Source: Acidobacteriaceae bacterium (GTDB lineage: Bacteria > Acidobacteriota > Terriglobia > Terriglobales > Acidobacteriaceae). From it: DNA of 37,158 nt. Both the position numbers and the translations under genes were made by a program. Location: the NCBI GenBank assembly GCA_027306695.1, contig DAHUZH010000021.1, forward strand, positions 1 through 37,158. The letters run 5' to 3'. Positions 1 through 6,992 of the stretch are shown here, in pieces. The notes under the pieces were generated by a model that ran no database searches, was not told the DNA's origin, and saw only the letters and a list, made by a program, of their open reading frames with translations. The number at the start of each line of letters is the position of its first letter. Position 1 is the first letter of the stretch.

Positions 1-1257
1 GTCGGCCTTGGTCTTCGGCTCGATCGCAACCGAAATCACAGGCTCAGGGAAAATAATCGCGCCCAACGCAATCGCATGTTGCGGACTGCACAGCGTATCG
101 CCGGTCTTGATTTCTTTCAGACCCACGCAGGCGCAAATATCGCCGGCATAGATTTCCGTAATATCTTCGCGCTTGTTGGCGTGCATCTTCACCAGACGCC
201 CAACACGCTCCGTTTTTCCGGTGCGCGGATTCAGCACCGTATCGCCTGTCTTGAGCGACCCAGAATACAGGCGAATGAAGCTCAGCTTGCCGAACTGGTC
301 ATTAATCAATTTGAAGGCCAGCGCGGAAAATGGCTCTGAATCTTCCGGCTTGCGTATCAGCGTGACCGATGGATCGTGCGGGTCGATGCCTTCGACAGGA
401 GCGATATCGACCGGACTCGGCAGATAATCGACGACTGCATCGAGCAGCGTCTGCACGCCTTTGTTCTTGAACGCGCTGCCGCAAAGCACCGGGAAGACCT
501 TCATCGCGAGAGTCGCCTTGCGCAGCGAAACTTTGAGCTGTGCCGGGGTTGGTGTCTCCCCTTCCAGGAACAGGTGCAGCATGTCGTCGTCGTATTCCGC
601 GACCGACTCGATCAACTGCATGCGGAAGGCCTCCGCTTTTTTCTTTAGATCGGCGGGAATCTCTTCCACGGAATACTCGGCGCCCATGGTCTCGTCATTC
701 CAGATGATGGCGCGCATCTCGACCAGATCGACCAGACCCTTGAAGTTCGCTTCCGCGCCAATCGGAATCTGGATGGCCACGGGACGCGCACCCAGCCGCT
801 TGCGGATGGTTTCGATGACATGCTCGAAGTCCGCGCCCGCCTTGTCCATCTTGTTGACAAAGCAAATGCGCGGGACCTTATATTTGTCGCCTTGACGCCA
901 GACGGTCTCGGTCTGCGGCTGCACGCCGGAGACGGAATCGAACAGCGCCACCGCGCTGTCCAGCACGCGCAGGCTACGCTCCACTTCGGCGGTAAAGTCC
1001 ACATGGCCAGGCGTATCGATAATGTTAATGCGAATGTCGCGCCAGGAACACGTCGTCGCGGCCGAGGTGATCGTGATGCCGCGCTCCTGCTCCTGCTCCA
1101 TATAATCCATGGTGGCGGTGCCTTCATGCACTTCGCCAATGCGGTGCGTGATGCCTGTATAAAAAAGGATGCGTTCCGTCGTCGTCGTTTTCCCGGCGTC
1201 GATGTGCGCCATGATCCCGATATTGCGGCAACGATTTAACGGTATTGTACGAGGCAC
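1..1257 (-). CDS. fusA: Elongation factor G, partial (3' end outside window)
   Basis: Translational GTPase that drives ribosomal translocation and, with RRF, ribosome recycling in the cytoplasm. About 419 N-terminal residues are present, covering the G domain and domain II; the rest lies beyond the left edge. Visible motifs are the P-loop [19 protein letters not shown], the switch/G2 part [10 protein letters not shown], the G3 box DTPGHVDF and the G4 box NKMD. The start is set by homology: the protein begins (M)[19 protein letters not shown], so the first codon is GTG at 1257-1255, with a weak GTGAG-like ribosome site about nine bases upstream. The ATG fifteen codons later falls inside the conserved [13 protein letters not shown] block and is too late. 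It is the third gene of the str operon, 67 bases after rpsG. Identity is certain; only the GTG start is inferred. Confidence 0.97.
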   Translation of the reverse strand, partial: MPRTIPLNRCRNIGIMAHIDAGKTTTTERILFYTGITHRIGEVHEGTATMDYMEQEQERGITITSAATTCSWRDIRINIIDTPGHVDFTAEVERSLRVLDSAVALFDSVSGVQPQTETVWRQGDKYKVPRICFVNKMDKAGADFEHVIETIRKRLGARPVAIQIPIGAEANFKGLVDLVEMRAIIWNDETMGAEYSVEEIPADLKKKAEAFRMQLIESVAEYDDDMLHLFLEGETPTPAQLKVSLRKATLAMKVFPVLCGSAFKNKGVQTLLDAVVDYLPSPVDIAPVEGIDPHDPSVTLIRKPEDSEPFSALAFKLINDQFGKLSFIRLYSGSLKTGDTVLNPRTGKTERVGRLVKMHANKREDITEIYAGDICACVGLKEIKTGDTLCSPQHAIALGAIIFPEPVISVAIEPKTKAD

Positions 1258-1276
1258 GGTACTTATCTCACTTCGC

Positions 1277-1290
1277 GGGATTTCCCGCAG
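1277..1290. other. Short inverted repeat in the rpsG-fusA spacer
   Basis: A GCGGG/CCCGC hairpin with a four-base loop lies 20 bases before the fusA GTG. It is short and may be chance. It could also be a small attenuating structure in front of fusA. No T-run follows, so it is not a classical terminator. Confidence 0.25.
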
Positions 1291-1324
1291 GTTCCTGTTA
1301 CGATTTCGAGTTTCTAACGACGCG

Positions 1325-1795
1325 CTACCAACGGTAATGCGCAAAAGCCTTATTGGCTTCCGCCATGCGATGCACGTCTTCCTTTTTCTTCATCGCCGCG
1401 CCACGCCCATTGGCGGCGTCCAGCAGTTCATTCGTCAACTTGTCGACCATGCCCTTTTCGCCACGGGCGCGGCCAAACGTCACCAGCCAGCGGATCGCCA
1501 AGGAAGTCCGACGCTCGGCGTTCACTTCGATCGGGACCTGATAGTTCGCCCCGCCGACGCGGCGCGTCTTCACTTCCAACAGCGGCTTGCAGTTCTCGAC
1601 CGCCTTTTTGAACAGCTTCAGCGCTTCATCGCCACCGCGCTGCTCCAGGTTAGTCATGGAGGTATAAAAAATCTTCTGCGCGGTCGACTTCTTGCCGTCC
1701 CACATCATGGAGTTGACAAACTTCGTGACCAGCGTGGAGTTATAAATCGCGTCTGGCACCACTTCCCGCTTCGCAATGTGACCTTTTCTCGGCAT
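1325..1795 (-). CDS. rpsG: 30S ribosomal protein S7
   Basis: Primary 16S rRNA-binding protein that nucleates assembly of the 30S head and lines the E-site side of the mRNA channel. The 156-residue length is exactly typical. Family signatures include the start [15 protein letters not shown], the segment [20 protein letters not shown], the basic block [17 protein letters not shown] and the helix [17 protein letters not shown] start at 1795, preceded by AGGGGAACAGGAACT; the stop is TAG. It sits between rpsL (55-bp spacer) and fusA (67-bp spacer) on the same strand, the conserved str order. In E. coli S7 represses its own operon by binding the rpsL-rpsG spacer; I see no clear equivalent fold in this short spacer. 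Certain identification. Confidence 0.99.
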   Translation of the reverse strand: MPRKGHIAKREVVPDAIYNSTLVTKFVNSMMWDGKKSTAQKIFYTSMTNLEQRGGDEALKLFKKAVENCKPLLEVKTRRVGGANYQVPIEVNAERRTSLAIRWLVTFGRARGEKGMVDKLTNELLDAANGRGAAMKKKEDVHRMAEANKAFAHYRW

Positions 1796-1850
1796 AGTTC
1801 CTGTTCCCCTTGCGTTCCTTCAATTCCTTAGCGATTACCGGGCAGCGACC

Positions 1851-2234
1851 CTATTTCGCAGCCGCTTTGGCGCGCTTGGCCCCATATTTCGAGCGGCTCT
1901 GTTTGCGGTTGGCGACGCCGACCGAATCCAGCGTGCCGCGAACGACGTGATAGCGAACACCCGGCAGGTCCTTCACACGGCCGCCGCGGATCAGCACAAT
2001 CGAGTGCTCCTGCAGATTGTGGCCGATGCCGGGAATGTAGGTCGTGACTTCAATACCATTGGTCAGGCGAACACGCGCCACCTTGCGCAATGCGGAGTTG
2101 GGCTTCTTCGGGGTCTGCGTATACACGCGGGTGCAAACGCCGCGCCGCTGCGGGCAACCCTGCAGGGCCGGGCTCGCGGTCTTATATCGCGGCGCCGTCC
2201 GGCCTTTCCTGACAAGCTGACTGAATGTAGGCAA
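1851..2234 (-). CDS. rpsL: 30S ribosomal protein S12
   Basis: Decoding-centre protein of the small subunit, 127 residues with the start chosen here. Seen: [12 protein letters not shown] at the N-terminus, [32 protein letters not shown] and [16 protein letters not shown]. The two lysines of KKPNS and RVKDLPG, where streptomycin-resistance substitutions usually arise, are wild type. There is no ATG; two in-frame TTG codons occur at 2240 and 2234. The second gives the universally conserved MPTF start and lies seven bases after a good AAAGGAG site (about 2242-2248), whereas the first would be one base from it. So 2234 is preferred. First gene of the str operon. The C-terminus is short and Lys/Ala rich, as usual. 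Confidence 0.97.
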   Translation of the reverse strand: MPTFSQLVRKGRTAPRYKTASPALQGCPQRRGVCTRVYTQTPKKPNSALRKVARVRLTNGIEVTTYIPGIGHNLQEHSIVLIRGGRVKDLPGVRYHVVRGTLDSVGVANRKQSRSKYGAKRAKAAAK

Positions 2235-2748
2235 GAACAATCTCCTTTGTTACGGTGCTGCTTTACTGCTGGCGTCTTAAAACTTTGTCATCCCGACCGA
2301 AGTCCGGTCGCGGTAGCGACACGGACGCAGTGGAGGGACCTGCGTTTCACACAATTTCCATCGCCAATCCCGTTCAGCGAACTGGCACTCCACAGGCGCG
2401 CGATTTCGCGCAACCGGCGGAGTTGAATCAAAATTCTGTAGTCTGACTGAAACAACGACGGTGACCGGCTTTTACTGCTTGCCCGCTCCGTTTCGCTGTT
2501 CTGCCCCGCATAGCCCGCCAGGGTGGCCGGTGTCGCAGGTGCAAAAGGACGAGTATCGAATCAAGAAACCGATGCAATCCGCTGTCGACTGCCAGCGGAA
2601 GTGGACAGCCTGCGCATAGGCGCAAAACTATCTCTCGCCAAACTTCACAAGAATATCAAGGGATCACCGCAGAGTCAACAACGGTCTTGCCGCCTCAGAA
2701 CCCCACTCAAGCAATTGAAGCTTAAGCGAGCTGACCCCAGAATCCATC
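2235..2748. other. Gene-poor leader region upstream of rpsL
   Basis: About 510 bases between the str operon and the next gene. I find no protein I can support. It must hold the str promoter (reading leftward), but I could not find a convincing -35/-10 pair. Near the operon it contains a hairpin-forming block (2302-2326) embedded in a CATCCCGACCGAAG...GTGGAGGGACCTGC stretch that looks like a dispersed repeat. Confidence 0.5.
2302..2326. repeat. REP-like hairpin in the str operon leader
   Basis: GTCCGGTCGC (2302-2311) pairs with GCGAC and CGGAC (2316-2320, 2322-2326) around a GGTA loop, with one bulged A. It sits about 70 bases upstream of the rpsL start codon, so it would lie in the mRNA leader if transcription starts further upstream. 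The surrounding bases (TCATCCCGACCGAAG before, GTGGAGGGACCTGC after) resemble a repeat dispersed in acidobacterial and other genomes. It is therefore as likely to be a repeat remnant as a regulatory fold. Confidence 0.4.
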
Positions 2749-3240
2749 TCAACGAGGTAAATCCTGAAGAAGTCGATCCACACAGGTACGCCATCCCTTG
2801 ATCTTCTGGTACACCGTCCAAAAACGTCCCTGAGCACGGTCTATAAAGTGCCGCCTCGTTGCCTCATCCAACTGAACGTCGAGAACATTCACGGCCAGGA
2901 ATCTGGACTCGATAGATGAATCGAGATATTTCTTGCCAACTTCTGCGATTCGACTTTTGACTTTTTCTAATTTTCGAAGCAACTCGTCATAGTCGCGCCC
3001 GTCATTGCCGTTATAGGCAGCCAATTCGCACTGGGAGAGTTCAACCAGTATGCGGCCAAGCTCTTCTTTCCCTCGCTTTAAGCGGTATGCGCCGCGATAG
3101 GCCACCCCGACAGCCGCTAACACCATGATCACTGCACACCCAAAACAGCTATAGCCTGTGTAGCGATGTTGGACGCTGACCGAAAACGCGCCAATGGCAT
3201 CGAGCACTGTTGCGATTCCAAGAAAAAGGGTCTCTTTCAT
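2749..3240 (-). CDS. Hypothetical membrane protein with C-terminal helical domain
   Basis: A 163-residue protein of unknown function. The N-terminal third holds two likely membrane segments, about residues 4-22 (TLFLGIATVLDAIGAFSV) and 30-52 (SCFGCAVIMVLAAVGVAYRG). A charged helical remainder follows, with a coiled-coil-like stretch around residues 82-105 (YDELLRKLEKVKSRIAEVGKK) and an aromatic/basic end. This fits a small inner-membrane protein with a cytoplasmic helical tail. ATG start at 3240 without a strong ribosome site. No neighbour on the same strand within about 270 bases, and it is not coupled to rpsL. Codon use looks less GC-biased than in flanking genes, which could mean a recent arrival. 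I do not recognise a family. Amino-acid composition and the plausible membrane topology support a real gene, but not strongly. Confidence 0.6.
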   Translation of the reverse strand: MKETLFLGIATVLDAIGAFSVSVQHRYTGYSCFGCAVIMVLAAVGVAYRGAYRLKRGKEELGRILVELSQCELAAYNGNDGRDYDELLRKLEKVKSRIAEVGKKYLDSSIESRFLAVNVLDVQLDEATRRHFIDRAQGRFWTVYQKIKGWRTCVDRLLQDLPR

Positions 3241-3514
3241 CTCGATTCAACTCTAGGCGGACTCTCGCTTTGTTCCCTTGAAGTCCCCACACGCCTTCCA
3301 AAATTTATAAATTGGCCCGTCGGCTGGCTGGCCCATACAAGCCGCGATTTTCTCTGGCTTGAGTGGGGTAGATTTACAGCCCGCGTCAGGCAGATGCGTA
3401 CATCAAAATCTGGGTGCCCCTCGTCTCGGTCGCCACGGCGACAGACGTGGGTTTCTGCGGCGCGATTCCACTCTCTGGAAAAGTATGCACCATCATAATG
3501 CCGGGACCATACAC
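3241..3514. repeat. Non-coding spacer with degenerate repeat remnants
   Basis: Between the orphan membrane protein and the M28 peptidase. It includes a GGGTGCCCC...GACGTGGGTTT block (about 3412-3453). That resembles intergenic repeats I associate with acidobacterial genomes, and the GGTGCCCCACC block at 5260-5268 looks related. A 104-residue frame here looks random and is not annotated. Confidence 0.35.
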
Positions 3515-5221
3515 CTAGTTCCGCGGCTTGTACGGACTCGTCGCAAGCCACTCCGGCCTGACAGGTGCATTCGCCACAGTCCTGGTCAGCGCATAGAAGA
3601 ACGCATCGAACTTTGTCGCAGCATCGAAGTCGATCGGCTGCGTCACATCATCCTGCGGGCGGTGGTACTGCGTGGTGTACCACTGCCGGTATCGCTTCTC
3701 CGCATCCGTTCCCGGGTCGTACCCAAAGATGAACCCTATGGAAGGTACTCCTATCTGCATAAACGGCCAATGGTCCGCCCGCTGCAACATGTGCCGCTCC
3801 GGCTCCCGGTCTGCACGAATAGCGATCTTCATCGGCGCGGCCACTGCCTTCGCCGTCGCTCCCAGCGTCGTATCGTCCACAGCGAGCGCCGTTAAAATAT
3901 GCAGAGGAAACAGCGGCCGCAACTGGTCCAGATTGATGTCCGCCACCAGTCCCGCCTTGGGGACCGTCGGATGCTCGGTGAAATACGTTGATCCCAGCAG
4001 CCCTTTCTCCTCACCCGTAAACGCACAGAAGAGGACACTCCGCTTCAACCCCACACCCGGTCGATCTTCATGCTTCTTCATCGCTGCTTGCTGGTCTTCG
4101 GCGAACTGAATAATCAGCGCCACGTACGCCGCATCATCCAGGGCGCCGTTGTAGATTTTGTCTCCCTGCACCGGCGTCCCGTACCCATATCCATCCAGAT
4201 GCGCTGCAATGACTACATACTCCGACCTCAGCTTTGGGTCCGAACCCGGCAGGACCGCCAGCACGTTCGGTGAGCTGATGTCCCTTTGCACGGTATGGGT
4301 CTTCACCCGCAGTCGCGCAGGCAGATCGAAGGAAGGCAGCGGCTTCGACGCCCCACCCAGGGCCAGTATTTCCGCCGCATCCCGCCCGGACCCATCCAGC
4401 ATTGTGGCGAATGCGGGAGCACTCAGCCGCATCGTTACAAATGCACCCATGTTATTGCTCAAAACGTTGCCAAGCATTTTTCCTCGCGATGTCTGGAGCG
4501 TCACCGACCGTGCGTATGCATCCGGCCAACGTGGCGGCTCCATCGTGAAGGTCAGATCATCGACCGCTATCATCCCCACCGCACCCGCCGCCCGCACTGC
4601 AACAAGCTGCTGCCTCCCGTTCGGGGGCCCTGCGCGACGTGTGCCAAAGCACACTGCAATCTTTCCCGTCAGCTTCGTCGCTTCAGCCTTCGAGCAGTAT
4701 CCCCGAAACGCCAGTGGGGCCTCCAGACGCTTCGGCAGCGTCGCTGTCACTCTCAGATCAATCTCCTGCAAGAACTTCAGCTCGTGGACCGTGCCATCAT
4801 CGCGGACCAGCGTGAACGATGTACCATCCGGCGTCACTCGAATTTCATGCATGGGCACCTGCTGAAAGTAGGTGCCATTCTCGCCCGCTGGCTGCAACCC
4901 CGCTTCCTTAAACCGCGCCGCGACGTACTTCGCTGCCCGTTCATACGCCGCCGAGCCAGTATCACGGCCCTCCATCGCATCCGACGATAGGAACTCCGTC
5001 GTATGCCACCACGCCAACGTGTCAGCGTTGTGAATCTCCCCATCGCGCCCGTAAATTCCGCTCTGTGCTCCTAGTCGTGCCACCCCAGAACCCGAGGACA
5101 CCGCCGTCTGCGCGGCAATACTGGCCGACGTTTGGGCAGCCATCGGCAAAGAAACAGCCACTCCTGCTAAACAAGCTGCTGCACCGATCATCAGAGCGAA
5201 GATTGAGAAGTTGTTACGCAT
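3515..5221 (-). CDS. Secreted M28-family zinc metallopeptidase
   Basis: Predicted exported aminopeptidase/carboxypeptidase-like enzyme, 568 residues. A hydrophobic signal sequence (about residues 5-30, ending near MAAQ) is followed by an N-terminal region with SDAMEGRDTGS and a PA-like insert (about 165-260). The peptidase domain (about 315-550) carries all co-catalytic zinc ligands expected for M28: His341 (AAHLDGYG), Asp363 region (GALDDAAY), Glu404-Glu405 (FTGEEKGLLGS, catalytic Glu plus ligand), Asp432 (NLDQL) and His520 (YHRPQDD). The first in-frame start is GTG at 5227; the ATG two codons later (5221) is preferred. No strong ribosome site is visible. Substrate is unknown; such enzymes usually trim peptides in the periplasm. 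The DoxX-like gene is upstream on the same strand, but two hairpins lie between, so they are probably separate units. Confidence 0.93.
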   Translation of the reverse strand: MRNNFSIFALMIGAAACLAGVAVSLPMAAQTSASIAAQTAVSSGSGVARLGAQSGIYGRDGEIHNADTLAWWHTTEFLSSDAMEGRDTGSAAYERAAKYVAARFKEAGLQPAGENGTYFQQVPMHEIRVTPDGTSFTLVRDDGTVHELKFLQEIDLRVTATLPKRLEAPLAFRGYCSKAEATKLTGKIAVCFGTRRAGPPNGRQQLVAVRAAGAVGMIAVDDLTFTMEPPRWPDAYARSVTLQTSRGKMLGNVLSNNMGAFVTMRLSAPAFATMLDGSGRDAAEILALGGASKPLPSFDLPARLRVKTHTVQRDISSPNVLAVLPGSDPKLRSEYVVIAAHLDGYGYGTPVQGDKIYNGALDDAAYVALIIQFAEDQQAAMKKHEDRPGVGLKRSVLFCAFTGEEKGLLGSTYFTEHPTVPKAGLVADINLDQLRPLFPLHILTALAVDDTTLGATAKAVAAPMKIAIRADREPERHMLQRADHWPFMQIGVPSIGFIFGYDPGTDAEKRYRQWYTTQYHRPQDDVTQPIDFDAATKFDAFFYALTRTVANAPVRPEWLATSPYKPRN

Positions 5222-5262
5222 ATGCACTGGATGCTAGCAGAACTTGTCTCGGAGCCGGGTGC

Positions 5263-5287
5263 CCCACCTTCGCGCAGCTAAGGTGGG
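5263..5287. terminator. Hairpin between the DoxX gene and the M28 gene
   Basis: CCCACCTT (5263-5270) pairs perfectly with AAGGTGGG (5280-5287), nine-base loop, just upstream of the M28 start. There is no T-run. It may be part of an intergenic repeat (GGTGCCCCACC type) rather than a true terminator. Confidence 0.35.
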
Positions 5288-5315
5288 ATTCGGTGGATCC
5301 TCGCGCAAAATGAGG

Positions 5316-5355
5316 GTCATTCTGAACCCTTCGACAAGCTCGGGGTCAGAATGAC
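5316..5355. repeat. 40-bp inverted-repeat element with GTCATTCTGA ends
   Basis: GTCATTCTGA (5316-5325) and TCAGAATGAC (5346-5355) are perfect 10-bp inverted repeats around a 20-bp centre, itself partly palindromic (ACCCTTCGAC/AGCTCGGGG). The ends match those of the larger elements at 11934, 20311 and 25877. It lies downstream of the DoxX-like gene, where it could also act as a transcript-end hairpin. Confidence 0.75.
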
Positions 5356-5429
5356 TCCCTTTTTAGATATGGGCATATGGCCCACATCTCGAATTACACA
5401 CTCGCGGCAGGTGCGCTCGCCAAAACATT

Positions 5430-5930
5430 TCATTTTTCGGTGCGCGAACGCGACGCCCGGCGGCGAATGGAAAACATCTCGTCCGGCTTTGCAAATGCGA
5501 ACGCCGTGAAACAGAGCGCCAGCACCGAGTGGTCGAGCGACGCCCCGAAGTATTGCCAGAAGACGGCATGCGGTCCCGGGTAATTCGACGAAAACAGCAG
5601 CGCCAGCATGTAGAGGAACCCACATATGCTGGCCGGCCGAACCATGACTCCAAGCACCAGAGACAGGCCGATGGCCAGTTCCCCATACGCGACGAAGAAG
5701 GCCAGCAGATGCACATGCGGCAGAACGAAGCCTCGCAGGATTGGGACCATAAAAGGATAGGCCCCGTCGTGGAGAAAGCGATGGACCCATTCCTCCATGC
5801 CTCCGCCAAGCGTGAACTTTGTGCCAGCGACTTTGTATTCCGCAAAGATGAGAAACAGCGCGCCAACCGCCATGCGCAGACCGGCAAGTGCGGTAAGACT
5901 GCGCGGAATGTTGGAGCGTTTGACGGCCAT
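5430..5930 (-). CDS. DoxX-family integral membrane protein
   Basis: A 166-residue four-helix membrane protein. Hydrophobic segments lie at about residues 14-33 (ALAGLRMAVGALFLIFAEYK), 75-95, 98-117 and 130-147. The first helix has the family pattern of a leading Arg (GLRMAVGALF) and ends in a short EYKV segment. The GELAIGLSLVLGVMVRPAS stretch is also typical of DoxX/DoxD-like proteins. These are linked to thiosulfate:quinone oxidation in archaea and to redox stress in bacteria; which role applies here cannot be told. ATG at 5930 with an AAAGG site about six bases upstream. Divergent from the nucleoside phosphorylase gene. The tail beyond residue 150 is basic and likely cytoplasmic. Confidence 0.85.
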   Translation of the reverse strand: MAVKRSNIPRSLTALAGLRMAVGALFLIFAEYKVAGTKFTLGGGMEEWVHRFLHDGAYPFMVPILRGFVLPHVHLLAFFVAYGELAIGLSLVLGVMVRPASICGFLYMLALLFSSNYPGPHAVFWQYFGASLDHSVLALCFTAFAFAKPDEMFSIRRRASRSRTEK

Positions 5931-6096
5931 GCAAGACCTTTGCAGGAGGAGGATATAGTCAAAATCCTACACTGCAAAAAATCTGCGGTGCGGACTTCTG
6001 TCTGAAAGCCGAGATGGATGAAGCTGCAGGCGGGATTTATGAAGCTCAACCAGGGCCAAGCTCCAGCTTCTCTGTTAAAAACAAGGGGGGCCATCG

Positions 6097-6942
6097 ATGG
6101 CAGCAAAGCAAATCGTATCCAATCTCCCGCCGATCGTTACGGACAAGCATTTTGAACACGCCTCCGTGTTTGAACCGGAAAATCTTTTGCGGGAAGCGCG
6201 GCGGCAGAAAGACCTGCCCGAAGGCCGCGTGCCGGAGATTTGCCTGCTCGATCCAGATGGAGACATCGTGCGCGCTCTGATTAAAAGCGGCCTTGCGCAT
6301 CGGTCAGCATGCTGGGCGTGTTATCACACGGACCTGTACGAATTTTATTGGGAGGGCGAGCACTTTGGCATCATCGGTTGCGCGGTGGGGGCTTCCTTCG
6401 CCGTGCTTCTGGCCGAGCAGCTTTTCGTTTCCGGCTGTCGATTGCTGCTCAGCATGACCTCCGCAGGACAGATTCTCGAGCAAGGCCCGCTGCCATACTT
6501 TATTCTCATCGCCCGCGCCTTGCGCGACGAGGGAACCAGCTACCACTACCTACCGCCGTCCGATTTCGCGGAGGCGGACCCGCTGCTGGTCGAGCGCGCC
6601 TTACAGGCTGCGGCGAATTCGCCGCAGCCTGTGTATTGCGGCGCTACATGGACCACAGATGCGCCCTATCGTGAAACACTGGCAGCCATTGAAACCTGCC
6701 GTGACCGCAACATCCTGGCCGTCGAAATGGAAGCAGCCGCCTTGTATGCCTTTGCGCAAGCCAGACAAAAACCTGTGCTTTGCTTTGCCCACGTCACCAA
6801 TCGGATGGCTGTCAGCGAGGGTGATTTTGAAAAGGGCGAGGCTGATGGCGCACAGGATTCGCTGCGGGTCATCGCTGCCACCGCACGCGGCTGGAGGAAA
6901 CTCCAGCCGCAGGCTGAAACTTCTTCACTGACCGCCCGCTAA
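6097..6942 (+). CDS. Nucleoside phosphorylase (PNP/UDP family)
   Basis: A 281-residue protein of the purine/uridine phosphorylase superfamily, which splits nucleosides with phosphate into base and ribose-1-phosphate; some relatives are nucleosidases. Family signatures: FGIIGCAVGASFAVLLAEQL (phosphate/ribose-side strand and helix), GATWTTDAPYRET, and AVEMEAAALYAFAQAR, where the Met-Glu pair normally contacts the ribose. The C-terminal FAHVTNRM replaces the more usual substrate-loop sequence, so specificity cannot be assigned. ATG at 6097, seven bases after AAGGGGGG, a strong ribosome site. No signal peptide, so cytoplasmic. The S9 peptidase gene follows 50 bases later on the same strand. Closest general description is uridine phosphorylase-like; a salvage role is inferred. 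Confidence 0.85.
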   Translation: MAAKQIVSNLPPIVTDKHFEHASVFEPENLLREARRQKDLPEGRVPEICLLDPDGDIVRALIKSGLAHRSACWACYHTDLYEFYWEGEHFGIIGCAVGASFAVLLAEQLFVSGCRLLLSMTSAGQILEQGPLPYFILIARALRDEGTSYHYLPPSDFAEADPLLVERALQAAANSPQPVYCGATWTTDAPYRETLAAIETCRDRNILAVEMEAAALYAFAQARQKPVLCFAHVTNRMAVSEGDFEKGEADGAQDSLRVIAATARGWRKLQPQAETSSLTAR

Positions 6943-6992
6943 TTATTGCCAAGATGCAACCCAAGCCATGAACATGGTAGGATGCGCGCACG

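Noticed and set aside
3237-3551. A 104-residue minus-strand frame between the orphan gene and the M28 gene
   Set aside because: Overlaps the M28 3' end and repeat remnants, and shows random composition.
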